Shown: in pieces, positions 1-8,169 of the stretch
How positions within the stretch are numbered: the first letter of the stretch is position 1
Layout of the letters: every line of letters begins with the position of its first letter
Origin: a virus
DNA length: 24,438 bases
Reading direction: 5' to 3' (one strand)
IMG/VR virus record: IMGVR_UViG_3300044729_000403
Location: 1-24,438 of that record
The notes under the pieces: model-generated
Told to the model about the DNA's origin: nothing
The model's database searches: none
The model's input: the letters and a program-made list of their open reading frames with translations, nothing else
Program-made: the position numbers and the translations under genes

Positions 1-2
1 GC

Positions 3-905
3 GGCATTGAGGGGGAACTAGATCGTCAACAAGCTGCTTACGCAAAACTGGGTATTGATCCGGCGAAGATGTTTAATGAAGAACGTGCGCGTCGCGAAGA
101 AGAATTAAATATGAGCAGGGAAGACGCTAGAAAGGCTGAGCATTTACGCTGGGCGCAGATGTTCGCTAAGTTCGGTTCCACCCCCGGCCCCGTGCTCAAA
201 GCCGCACTTGTGTCAATTAACGATACAGTACCCGACCTCCTTGAAGACCAAGCCAAGTCAAGGGCTGTTCAGCGCGATATTAATAAAGCCATCAATGACT
301 TGAACAGGGCTGAATACCTTGAGAAAAAAGGCAGGGTTGATGACGCGGTTAAATCGCATAACGCTGCGGCAGAGAAAGCAGCTACCCTTAGCGCCAATTT
401 AGGCGAGATGATGTACAAGGCTGAAAGCGACAAACTTAAATCCGCTGCTGAAATGGCGAAGGGTGAAATGTCTGCAAAATCGGCGGAGAAAACAGCTGGA
501 ATGTCTTTAGTTGGGACAAAGTACGCTGCTGATGCCCGTGAACGTGGGGAAACTAAGCGTGCTGAAGCGCGTGACGCAATTGAAGAACGTAAACAAAAAG
601 AAAGAGAAGATAGGAATACTACGGCTTATGGGTCTGCGCTTGATAGATGGAAAAAAGACAGTGGCTACAATGAAGAAAGGCAGCAGCTACAACAGCAAAT
701 TGCTGTTTCTAAAGATGAAAAAATGACTCAGGATGCGCGAATTAGATTGCGTGCCCTTGAAAAAGAGCGTGAGGATATTGAAAGATCACTTAGCGAAAGA
801 TACCCCGACGCTCGTACTGGAAGCAAAGCCCCCGCTGCTCCTAGCGGAGGGGATATAAGCTATAGCTCTCCTGATATAGAAGAACGTGTCAACAAATATA
901 AGTAA
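3..905 (+). CDS. Lys/Glu-rich coiled-coil protein, probable virion component, 5' truncated
   Basis: The frame is open from the first complete codon at position 3. The residues before the first ATG at 69 (GIEGELDRQQAAYAKLGIDP) read as ordinary protein, so the gene begins left of the window and 300 residues are visible. The protein is rich in Lys, Glu, Arg and Ala with long heptad-like stretches (about residues 85-250 of the visible part), predicting extended helices or coiled coil. It has a polar tail (KAPAAPSGGD) and no membrane segment. It ends 8 nt before the giant 2349-residue gene on the same strand, so the two are probably co-transcribed. A helical protein next to a giant ejection-type protein suggests an internal virion or scaffold-like role, but that is inferred from context only; I recognise no family. 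Confidence 0.8.
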   Translation, partial: GIEGELDRQQAAYAKLGIDPAKMFNEERARREEELNMSREDARKAEHLRWAQMFAKFGSTPGPVLKAALVSINDTVPDLLEDQAKSRAVQRDINKAINDLNRAEYLEKKGRVDDAVKSHNAAAEKAATLSANLGEMMYKAESDKLKSAAEMAKGEMSAKSAEKTAGMSLVGTKYAADARERGETKRAEARDAIEERKQKEREDRNTTAYGSALDRWKKDSGYNEERQQLQQQIAVSKDEKMTQDARIRLRALEKEREDIERSLSERYPDARTGSKAPAAPSGGDISYSSPDIEERVNKYK

Positions 906-913
906 TCTACACG

Positions 914-3900
914 ATGCCTACTTTCCAAGAACTTGAACGCGCGTTTGTAAACGCGGACAAAGCTGGCGACAAAGAAACCGCCGCTATCTTAGCGCGTGAG
1001 TTACGGTATCAAGTAAATTTGGCAAGAGGCGCGGAGCAAGAGAAGAAAAAAGCAGAAGAGCAAAAACCCACGGAGCCATCTGAAGACTCAAGCGATTTGC
1101 TACGTGGCTTCACGAACTACCTGCCCCAACTCCAAGAGACTTATGGTGGTGCTAAGGTCTTGGCAGGTAAAGCTATCGGCTCAGAAGACCTGATGAAGAG
1201 CGGTCTCGCATCGATGGCGGCTGCTAAAGCTGAACTCGCCACAAGGCACAAAGCCACTGACTCGTTTACTTCCGCGTTGGATAAAGGCGTAGGTGCGGTT
1301 CTGACTGACTGGTTGCCCTACCAGATTGGTTCAGGCGCAGCTAACTTGGTTGAATCCCTTAGCGTTATGGCGGCTGGTAGTGCGCTTGGGTCAATGATTG
1401 CCCCCGGTGTAGGTACTGTTGCGGGCGGTGTCACAGGGGCAGTTGAGAAAGAACTTGTTAAGCGCGGTATAAAAGAACTAGCAGAGAAAGTTGCCAAAGA
1501 GTCTGGCGAGGAAGCTGCTAAAGAGTTGTTTGAGCGCGAGACCAAAGCTGCCGTTAAAGATATTGCTAAACGATACGCCTCTAGTGCGGCGCTCGCTACC
1601 CAAGCTGGGTTTCATGGCGCGGGTGAAACTACATCTCGTGCGGTCGAAGAAGCGCAGCGTCTGGGTAAAGAAGCCACAGATATTGAGATGGAGCGCGTTG
1701 TACCCGCTGCCATTGTGCACACCATAGCAGAATACTTTGGTGACAAGATCGGGCTTGGCGCTTGGAAGAATATCAGTGAAGACGCTAAGACTGGGATGCT
1801 GAACCTAGCTAGTAGTCTCCTTAAAAACACTGCTATTACAGGCACCAAAGAAGCGCCGGTTGAAGTCATTCAGTCCGCCGCTGAGCGTTTTGGCGCGAAG
1901 CTGTCCCTGACTGATGCCCAAGCCGTTAAAGAATATATTGACTCAGCCGCCGCTGCATACGGTATGGCTGTCGGCCCTGCTGCTGGTGGTACGGTCAGAA
2001 GTTTCGCCGAGGCAATGGCGAAGGAAGACGCTCGGCTGGCAGAAATGCAAATGCAGCAAATACAAGCCTCTCAGAAAGCGGCGGATGAAGCCGCGAAGAT
2101 TAGCCAGACCGCCGTTGTTGACCCACAGGGTAATGTAGCCCCCGTATCGTTTGCTCCACTTCAACCCGGTGCAATCGGTGCGTCAACCGCCGCCCCTGCT
2201 GCTACAACTACCACTACCCCTGCCGGTACAACTACTCCCGCACCTACCGGCCTTACAGACGACGTTATTCAAGATGCTTACGCTGCGAACGATGTAAGCA
2301 CGGATAAAGTCCGCAAGGCATTGGAGCCCCAGCTTGTGGCTATGGGGTTAGACACCAAGGAAAAGCAGAAGGAATACCTGAACGCTAAGCGCGACGAGCT
2401 TGGTATTCCTGCGTTCGACCGTAAAAATCCTATTGGGTCAAAGCGGGCTAAAGAGCAGTGGATAATTGGGCAGGACACTCAGAAAAAGATAAAGGAGGCA
2501 GGTGATGCCGCGCAATCTGCTGGAGTTGACGCAACAGGAGATCAGTCTGGCGCTGTTGGCGCTTCATCAGAATTGGGAGCACCCGCCGCAGGAACTACAA
2601 CATCTGTCCCCGGTGGAATGGTGCCTACTGGAGGGGCTGCTAAACCAGCTACTGCTACAACGCCAGCACAGTCAACTACACTAGAAGGAGCGCCAAGTGT
2701 CACTCAAACCACTGAAGCCAAGCAAGCAGAAGCGCAAGGACAAAAACAAGCAGCCGCAGCCACACCCGCAATAGATCAAGAAATTCTACGCGCTGCCTAC
2801 GGCGAACAAGCCAAAATAGCTGCGGAGTCCGGCCTACAGTTCCCATCATGGGACGAGCTTTCAGATGGGGAACGCGCTACGTTAGCCGAAGAGGTTCAAG
2901 CTGCACGCGCTACCAAGGGGATGCTGCCCGCTAAAAGCGAACAGAAAGTTGGCTTCTTGTCCCCGGCTATGGCTGCCATCATTAAGTCACGCATCGATAA
3001 AAAGATTGCTAGTGGAGAAGTAAACGCTAAAGTACAGCCCGAAATTATAGAGATGTATGAGGGACTGCGTAAGGCGTGGGGCACCAACAACGAAGTAAAA
3101 ACAACTTCATGGAAATCGTTAGACCCAGATGAACAGGCTATTTACTTAAATAAAATTGGCTCAACCACAGCACCTTCAACTGAAGAGGTGCATGAGGCAC
3201 TAGACGTACTTTCAGACTACCGTGAAGCCAAAAAAAGCGGCACCGCACCACTAGGCGCGTCGTTCTATGAAGTAAATCGTGAAGCATACAACAGGGATTT
3301 GCCTCCGTGGGTTGAACTAAGTCCATCAGAACGTGAAGCGTTTTTAAAACCTATTCAATCAAGCATAACTCTTGATAAAGACGGTAAAGAAATATCGCGT
3401 GAAGTCACTGCTGAACAGATGGACGCTGGCTTTAAGGCTGTCGTTGAAGGTGTAAATAAGCGACTTGAAGAAAAAGCCGCTAAAGAAACAAAACAGGCTG
3501 AAGAGCAAAAAGGTAAAGCGCAGCGCGTTGCCAAAGAAGAAGAGGCCGCTGCCAAAGAAGAAGTTGAAGTAGGTAAAGAGCTTCCTGCGTTGGTTAAGAT
3601 GATGCTAGGCGAGGGCGGCATCAACAACGTGCTTGGCTATATTGCTAAGAAAGCTGGCGGGATCATGATGGGCAAGAAAGGCCCACGGTCTGAAGCTATT
3701 AAGAACTACGAAAAACGCTACGGCGCACTATCCCGTGCCATCTTTAAGAACGTAGCGGCGGCGCTCAACACAATCAACTTCTCTAAGTCGCAGGTTGTTG
3801 TAGACCCGAACAACGCCATAATCAAGCAGCTTCAACGCGAAGGTAAGTTAGCGGCGTACGATCCGAAGTCAGACACGTTCTACTTTACTAGAGACGGCAT

Positions 3901-6900
3901 GGACGAGATGACCGTCCTGCATGAGATCGTGCACGCTGGCACTATCAAGATTCTCTACGCCTTCAAGACAAACCCCAACAGTCTGACACGTGAGCAGCGT
4001 GAGGCCGCTGAACAGATCAACAAGGTCTACGAGTTTGCTAAGAATAAACTTGCGGGTAAATACCCGAACCAAATGGAAAACGTATATGAGTTCGTCAGCT
4101 ATGCGTTGACTGAGCCACGTTTCCAAGCAGAACTCGCCCGTATCCAAGCGCCGTCGCTTGCCAAGTACACGTTGCCACCTAGCGGTGCGCCGTCTGGATT
4201 TAACTTCCAGAGCATTTGGTCGCACCTGACCAAGGCGATGATGAAACTGTACGGGCTGACTAAGGCGGCTGTTCGGTTCTTTGAGATCAAACCTGATCTG
4301 TACGATGAAGCTGCCAGAGCGTTTGGTGGTGAGAAATACACGCAGCAGAAGCTAGTAATAGATAAGACTGTTCAGCGCGAGGTTAGAAACTATGTAGCCG
4401 CCGAAGAAAATACGGAGGGTAAGCGCGACATAGACACAGGCACCCGCCTGACCTTTGAGTCAGTCAACAACCTGCGTGACTCTGTTGCGTCTCGCCTAGA
4501 AGAAAAATATCCAGAAGCTTTTGAAGACTCCTCCGAGCAAGGTGTTGCCGACTTCGTTGAGAAATACTTAAGTGACAAGACGTTTGCTGAACAGGTAGAC
4601 AAGACTGCTGTTGATGTATTTAAGCAGTCCAAGATTGGTATAACAAAGCAAGCTGGCTTCCAAGGCAACGCGCTTGTCGAAGTAACCCAAGCGTTCCAAG
4701 GCATTCTCGCTGCACCAGAAGCCGGTATCGACATTGAAGCCCTGCCAGCTAAGAAAACTAAGCAAGCCAAGCCGCCGATCCAAGCGCCTGCCGGTGGTTC
4801 GCCGAAGTTTGAAGACATCCGCAACGCGATGCCGCAGTACAACACGAACCCTGCCCGAGAAATAATGCAGATGAACAAGGGCAAGCTTGGTGAGGCAGCG
4901 GTGCGTATTTTCCAGAACGACCGAGCAGCCATTAAAAACTGGGAAAACAAACTACGCTTCGCTGGCAGATTACTTGCCTACACCACCGGCTTTAATAATA
5001 TTTACACCCAGCTCACCCTGTCGTCGGGCAACGCTCATTACTTGTATACCCAGTACGTGCAGCAGCACAACGACGAAATACGTAGGCTAATCGCCGAGTA
5101 CGCTGAAAAACGCGGGGTAGATATAAACACCGCTGTCAACGATGTTGGCCTATTTGCGATTGCGCTGCATGAACCAGAGCGCCGCAAGACGTTGTACCTG
5201 CGTGACGTTCCTTTAAAGACAGAGGAGAAAATACTAGTAAACGCTAAGGGAGTTACGGTTACTCCTAAAGAAGCGCGTGACGAAATACTTGGCTACTTGG
5301 CTAAACATGAGCTGGACGAAACCGGGGCTAAGTACCTACGCGATCAGCTTGAGAAGATTGTCGCCGATAAGAACAATCTCAACGCAGACCCAAAAGTTGC
5401 GTCGGAGTTGGACATAAACAATCGAAAGTACAGCGTAGCGGGCTACGAACAAGATCAGATTGATTCGATAATGAAGGAGTACACCCGCAACAAGGTTGAC
5501 GTAGACCCGATCCTAAAGCAGATGAAGGAAGTTAATAAGGCTGTCATTGAGTTAAACAGCGCGGCTAATTACATGTCTAAGTACGCCAAGAACTACATCA
5601 TGTTCTACGGCTATGAGAACTACGTGCCATTCAAGGGCAAGGGACAATTCAATGAAGATAAGGCTGACATATTTAACGTGGACAGCCGTAGGCTAGGTGG
5701 GGAACTGCAAGACCAAATCCATACGTTCGAAGGCCGTACAACCGTGCCTGATAACCCAGTCTTGCAAGTAATGGCTGACGGCGCTCAGGCAGCGATGAGG
5801 GCTGGGCGTAGGAATGTTACTCAATCTATTTACAACGCTGTGAAAGACGGGACGCTAAAAGGTAGCGTCATGAAGTTCGGGGATAAAGATTACGTCAGCT
5901 TCGAAGACCGCGCAAATGACGATGTATTGGCAAAGCTTAAAGGCGAGACCAAGATTTTCCACTACATGCCAGATGGCAAAGTAGCGATCATTCAGATTGA
6001 TGACAAGCAGCAACGCGAAGCAATACGTCGTACATACAGGGAAACTAACCCGTTGTTAGACATGGCTACTAACTTGGGCAACCTTGCGACCGGCATCATG
6101 GGGCAGATGCACACCCGCTACAACATAGCGTTCGCGCCCGTTAACTTTGTGCGTGACATATTAACTAATGCCTTTACGCTTGGCGCGGAGCTTGGGCCAA
6201 AAGAAGCTTTCCGGTACATCGGTGCTGTAGCGTCCGGCGTGGCAACAGGCGGCATGAAGAAGACGATGAACTTCGCCCGTCTGTATTCGCAAGGTAAGAT
6301 TTCAACAATCGATGCACTAGCTGCAAAAGACGACTACTACCGTGATCTACGTGACTATGTAAAGTCAGGCGGCAAAGTATCTTACATCGCAGGTATTGCA
6401 CCAAAAGGACAGTATCAAGAGTTCTTCAAAGGTGTAGGCGGTAGCAAAATTCTTAATAAGAAAGAGCAGGTTGATAAGTTCTTTGACATGTGGATCGACA
6501 CCTTTGAATTAGCGGCGCGAGTGACTTCGTTCCGAGTGACCAAGGCCAACGAGATTGCACAGCTAACCAAGAAAGACCCGACCAAGAGCAAAGACGAGAT
6601 TGAAAAGGCAGCTATTGTCACTGCCTCTGCTTACGCCAAGAACCTTGCTAACTTTGAGCAGGTCGGGCAGATAGGTAAGGCGCTTGGCGCGTTCTTCATG
6701 TTCTTCAGACCAAGTGCCACGGGTGCGGTACGTGCAATCGATGCGATAGCCCCGGCGCTTAATATGAATGTTGAACGCGCTGTGATGGGTATTCCTGAGT
6801 TTGCCCGCGCTGCCAATATCCGTGAAGAGCTGTCTAAAGGTGTGGACGCTGCCAAAGAGAAGAAGCTAAAAGCCGAGCTTGCTGAGATGGATAAGGCGGT

Positions 6901-7963
6901 TGATACCTTCCGTGAGAACTACTCTAAGGCAAAGACAAACGCTAGTGTAATGATGATTGTTTTGCTCGGCATGGGTGGGTTTGCCTACGCTATGTCTTAT
7001 ATGACGGCTGACGATGACGATATGGGCCGCAACAGTGTTGCTACGGACGATATGTCCCGCTGGACGCGCTTTGCTAGGTTTCATATACCGTACAAAGACA
7101 CAATAATACAAATACCTTGGGGCTTCGGTCTTGGCGGCATAGCTGCTATGGGTGCGCAGATGGCGTCGCTCTTTAATGGCAACACACGTGCTGGAGACCT
7201 TATTGGAAATATGTTTGTCATCACTATGGATTCGTTCCTACCTTTGCCAGTATCACGGATGAATCCGATTGAGAAGCCGCTACCGTTCTTGATCGACTCC
7301 ATGATGCCGTCGGTGGGTCGTCCGTTAGTTGAGTACGCCATGAATGTGGACGCACTGGGACGTAAAATTTATAACGACCGTACGTCGCGGCTAGGCGACG
7401 CATACACCGGCGGCGATAACATTCCTGAGATATACAAGGACGCTGCTATTTGGTGGTTGAGTTTTAGCGGATATGATGTCAGCCCTAACTCACTGTACTT
7501 CTTCGCAAATAACTACGCGGACGGTGTAACTAGGATTGTGCAGAACGCCAATAACATCCGCCTGTGGTTGGGTGATAAGAAAGACTTCAACCCCAAAACC
7601 GACACCATGCTGTTGGACAGCTTCATCGGCACGAAAGCTAACTTTGACGCAAGGGAATGGTCGCGGGTTGAGTCTGACTTACAAGAGCGTAGCAAGTACG
7701 TAAAGATGCTCAAAGATAATCATCCAGCAGAATACGTTGAGTACATATCTAAAAATCCGTTGGATCAAATGCTAACAAAGATGTACGACCACGACGTTAA
7801 TGGACGACTGAAAAAATTGCGGGAACAAGCTAACAAGTGGCGGACTATGGAAGGACTTGATCCACGTACTCGCACCGCGTTGGTTAAAAATATTGTTCTT
7901 CAGGAGAACTTCGAGAAGCGCCGCTTGATTGACCTATATGCAGCTTACGGAGTCAAGCCCTAA
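914..7963 (+). CDS. Giant (2349 aa) phage internal virion/polyvalent protein with HEIVH metallopeptidase-like motif and LPD38-like C-terminal region
   Basis: This single uninterrupted frame is 7 kb long. Residues 1-30 resemble the repeat-like N-terminus (AGDKETAAILA) of large phage ejection proteins. Residues about 143-180 form an Ala/Gly-rich hydrophobic stretch that could enter a membrane. Residues about 420-450 and 540-620 are Pro/Thr/Ala-rich low-complexity linkers. A zincin-like motif HEIVH is at 1003-1007, with a candidate third ligand E1059 in EFVSYALTEPRFQ. Around residues 1910-1950 the pattern NLANFEQVGQIGKALGAFF, followed by RPSATG, resembles the core of large polyvalent protein domain LPD38. 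A second hydrophobic segment lies at about 2011-2032 (SVMMIVLLGMGG). The start at 914 has no clear Shine-Dalgarno sequence. A role as a DNA-ejection or internal virion protein with proteolytic activity is inferred from size, hydrophobic segments and neighbours. Domain names need a profile search. Confidence 0.85.
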   Translation: MPTFQELERAFVNADKAGDKETAAILARELRYQVNLARGAEQEKKKAEEQKPTEPSEDSSDLLRGFTNYLPQLQETYGGAKVLAGKAIGSEDLMKSGLASMAAAKAELATRHKATDSFTSALDKGVGAVLTDWLPYQIGSGAANLVESLSVMAAGSALGSMIAPGVGTVAGGVTGAVEKELVKRGIKELAEKVAKESGEEAAKELFERETKAAVKDIAKRYASSAALATQAGFHGAGETTSRAVEEAQRLGKEATDIEMERVVPAAIVHTIAEYFGDKIGLGAWKNISEDAKTGMLNLASSLLKNTAITGTKEAPVEVIQSAAERFGAKLSLTDAQAVKEYIDSAAAAYGMAVGPAAGGTVRSFAEAMAKEDARLAEMQMQQIQASQKAADEAAKISQTAVVDPQGNVAPVSFAPLQPGAIGASTAAPAATTTTTPAGTTTPAPTGLTDDVIQDAYAANDVSTDKVRKALEPQLVAMGLDTKEKQKEYLNAKRDELGIPAFDRKNPIGSKRAKEQWIIGQDTQKKIKEAGDAAQSAGVDATGDQSGAVGASSELGAPAAGTTTSVPGGMVPTGGAAKPATATTPAQSTTLEGAPSVTQTTEAKQAEAQGQKQAAAATPAIDQEILRAAYGEQAKIAAESGLQFPSWDELSDGERATLAEEVQAARATKGMLPAKSEQKVGFLSPAMAAIIKSRIDKKIASGEVNAKVQPEIIEMYEGLRKAWGTNNEVKTTSWKSLDPDEQAIYLNKIGSTTAPSTEEVHEALDVLSDYREAKKSGTAPLGASFYEVNREAYNRDLPPWVELSPSEREAFLKPIQSSITLDKDGKEISREVTAEQMDAGFKAVVEGVNKRLEEKAAKETKQAEEQKGKAQRVAKEEEAAAKEEVEVGKELPALVKMMLGEGGINNVLGYIAKKAGGIMMGKKGPRSEAIKNYEKRYGALSRAIFKNVAAALNTINFSKSQVVVDPNNAIIKQLQREGKLAAYDPKSDTFYFTRDGMDEMTVLHEIVHAGTIKILYAFKTNPNSLTREQREAAEQINKVYEFAKNKLAGKYPNQMENVYEFVSYALTEPRFQAELARIQAPSLAKYTLPPSGAPSGFNFQSIWSHLTKAMMKLYGLTKAAVRFFEIKPDLYDEAARAFGGEKYTQQKLVIDKTVQREVRNYVAAEENTEGKRDIDTGTRLTFESVNNLRDSVASRLEEKYPEAFEDSSEQGVADFVEKYLSDKTFAEQVDKTAVDVFKQSKIGITKQAGFQGNALVEVTQAFQGILAAPEAGIDIEALPAKKTKQAKPPIQAPAGGSPKFEDIRNAMPQYNTNPAREIMQMNKGKLGEAAVRIFQNDRAAIKNWENKLRFAGRLLAYTTGFNNIYTQLTLSSGNAHYLYTQYVQQHNDEIRRLIAEYAEKRGVDINTAVNDVGLFAIALHEPERRKTLYLRDVPLKTEEKILVNAKGVTVTPKEARDEILGYLAKHELDETGAKYLRDQLEKIVADKNNLNADPKVASELDINNRKYSVAGYEQDQIDSIMKEYTRNKVDVDPILKQMKEVNKAVIELNSAANYMSKYAKNYIMFYGYENYVPFKGKGQFNEDKADIFNVDSRRLGGELQDQIHTFEGRTTVPDNPVLQVMADGAQAAMRAGRRNVTQSIYNAVKDGTLKGSVMKFGDKDYVSFEDRANDDVLAKLKGETKIFHYMPDGKVAIIQIDDKQQREAIRRTYRETNPLLDMATNLGNLATGIMGQMHTRYNIAFAPVNFVRDILTNAFTLGAELGPKEAFRYIGAVASGVATGGMKKTMNFARLYSQGKISTIDALAAKDDYYRDLRDYVKSGGKVSYIAGIAPKGQYQEFFKGVGGSKILNKKEQVDKFFDMWIDTFELAARVTSFRVTKANEIAQLTKKDPTKSKDEIEKAAIVTASAYAKNLANFEQVGQIGKALGAFFMFFRPSATGAVRAIDAIAPALNMNVERAVMGIPEFARAANIREELSKGVDAAKEKKLKAELAEMDKAVDTFRENYSKAKTNASVMMIVLLGMGGFAYAMSYMTADDDDMGRNSVATDDMSRWTRFARFHIPYKDTIIQIPWGFGLGGIAAMGAQMASLFNGNTRAGDLIGNMFVITMDSFLPLPVSRMNPIEKPLPFLIDSMMPSVGRPLVEYAMNVDALGRKIYNDRTSRLGDAYTGGDNIPEIYKDAAIWWLSFSGYDVSPNSLYFFANNYADGVTRIVQNANNIRLWLGDKKDFNPKTDTMLLDSFIGTKANFDAREWSRVESDLQERSKYVKMLKDNHPAEYVEYISKNPLDQMLTKMYDHDVNGRLKKLREQANKWRTMEGLDPRTRTALVKNIVLQENFEKRRLIDLYAAYGVKP
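2173..2253 (+). repeat. Pro/Thr/Ala-rich low-complexity segment inside the giant gene
   Basis: The DNA here is a run of ACT, ACA, CCC and GCT-type triplets encoding APAATTTTTPAGTTTPAPTG-like sequence. It separates the N-terminal membrane-interacting region from the rest of the giant protein and is likely a flexible interdomain linker. A second, less regular Gly/Ala/Thr/Pro-rich linker follows at about 2530-2690. Confidence 0.6.
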
Positions 7964-8169
7964 GCAATGCGCCACACCCTGATGCCCAGATGACCTTCCT
8001 TCTCACAGGTATAAATCTTCACCTTGATGTGGGATTTCTTGGCGGCGATGTCCGCCACGTATATCATCTGGGCAGGGCGTAGCGTGGGGATGAAAAAGCT
8101 ATCCCCCACTGCCATGTAGTCATAAGGAAAAATCCACTCAGGCTCCTCCGTCAGCCTGTCCATCTCCAT
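7960..8169 (-). CDS. Small conserved-looking phage protein with VGDSFF motif
   Basis: The frame encodes about 69 residues. It contains MAVGDSFFIPTLRPAQMIYV, then a basic helix region and a C-terminal GIRVWRIA. The pattern 'M-VGDSFF.P ... R.WR' recalls a small protein found in many tailed phages (DUF7303-type; my recollection, unverified). The start is uncertain. ATG codons lie at 8211, 8169 and 8163, none with a strong ribosome-binding site, and all overlap the 3' end of the primase gene. I chose 8169 because the residues just before VGDSFF look part of the protein. The stop TAG at 7962-7960 overlaps the TAA of the convergent giant gene (7961-7963), so the shared interval is 7960-7963. The function is unknown. 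Confidence 0.65.
   Translation of the reverse strand: MEMDRLTEEPEWIFPYDYMAVGDSFFIPTLRPAQMIYVADIAAKKSHIKVKIYTCEKEGHLGIRVWRIA

Noticed and set aside
3211-3226. TTCA-N8-TGAA match inside the giant gene
   Set aside because: It lacks the GG/CC core and the CG flanks and is isolated. One such hit is about what chance predicts for the rest of the window.
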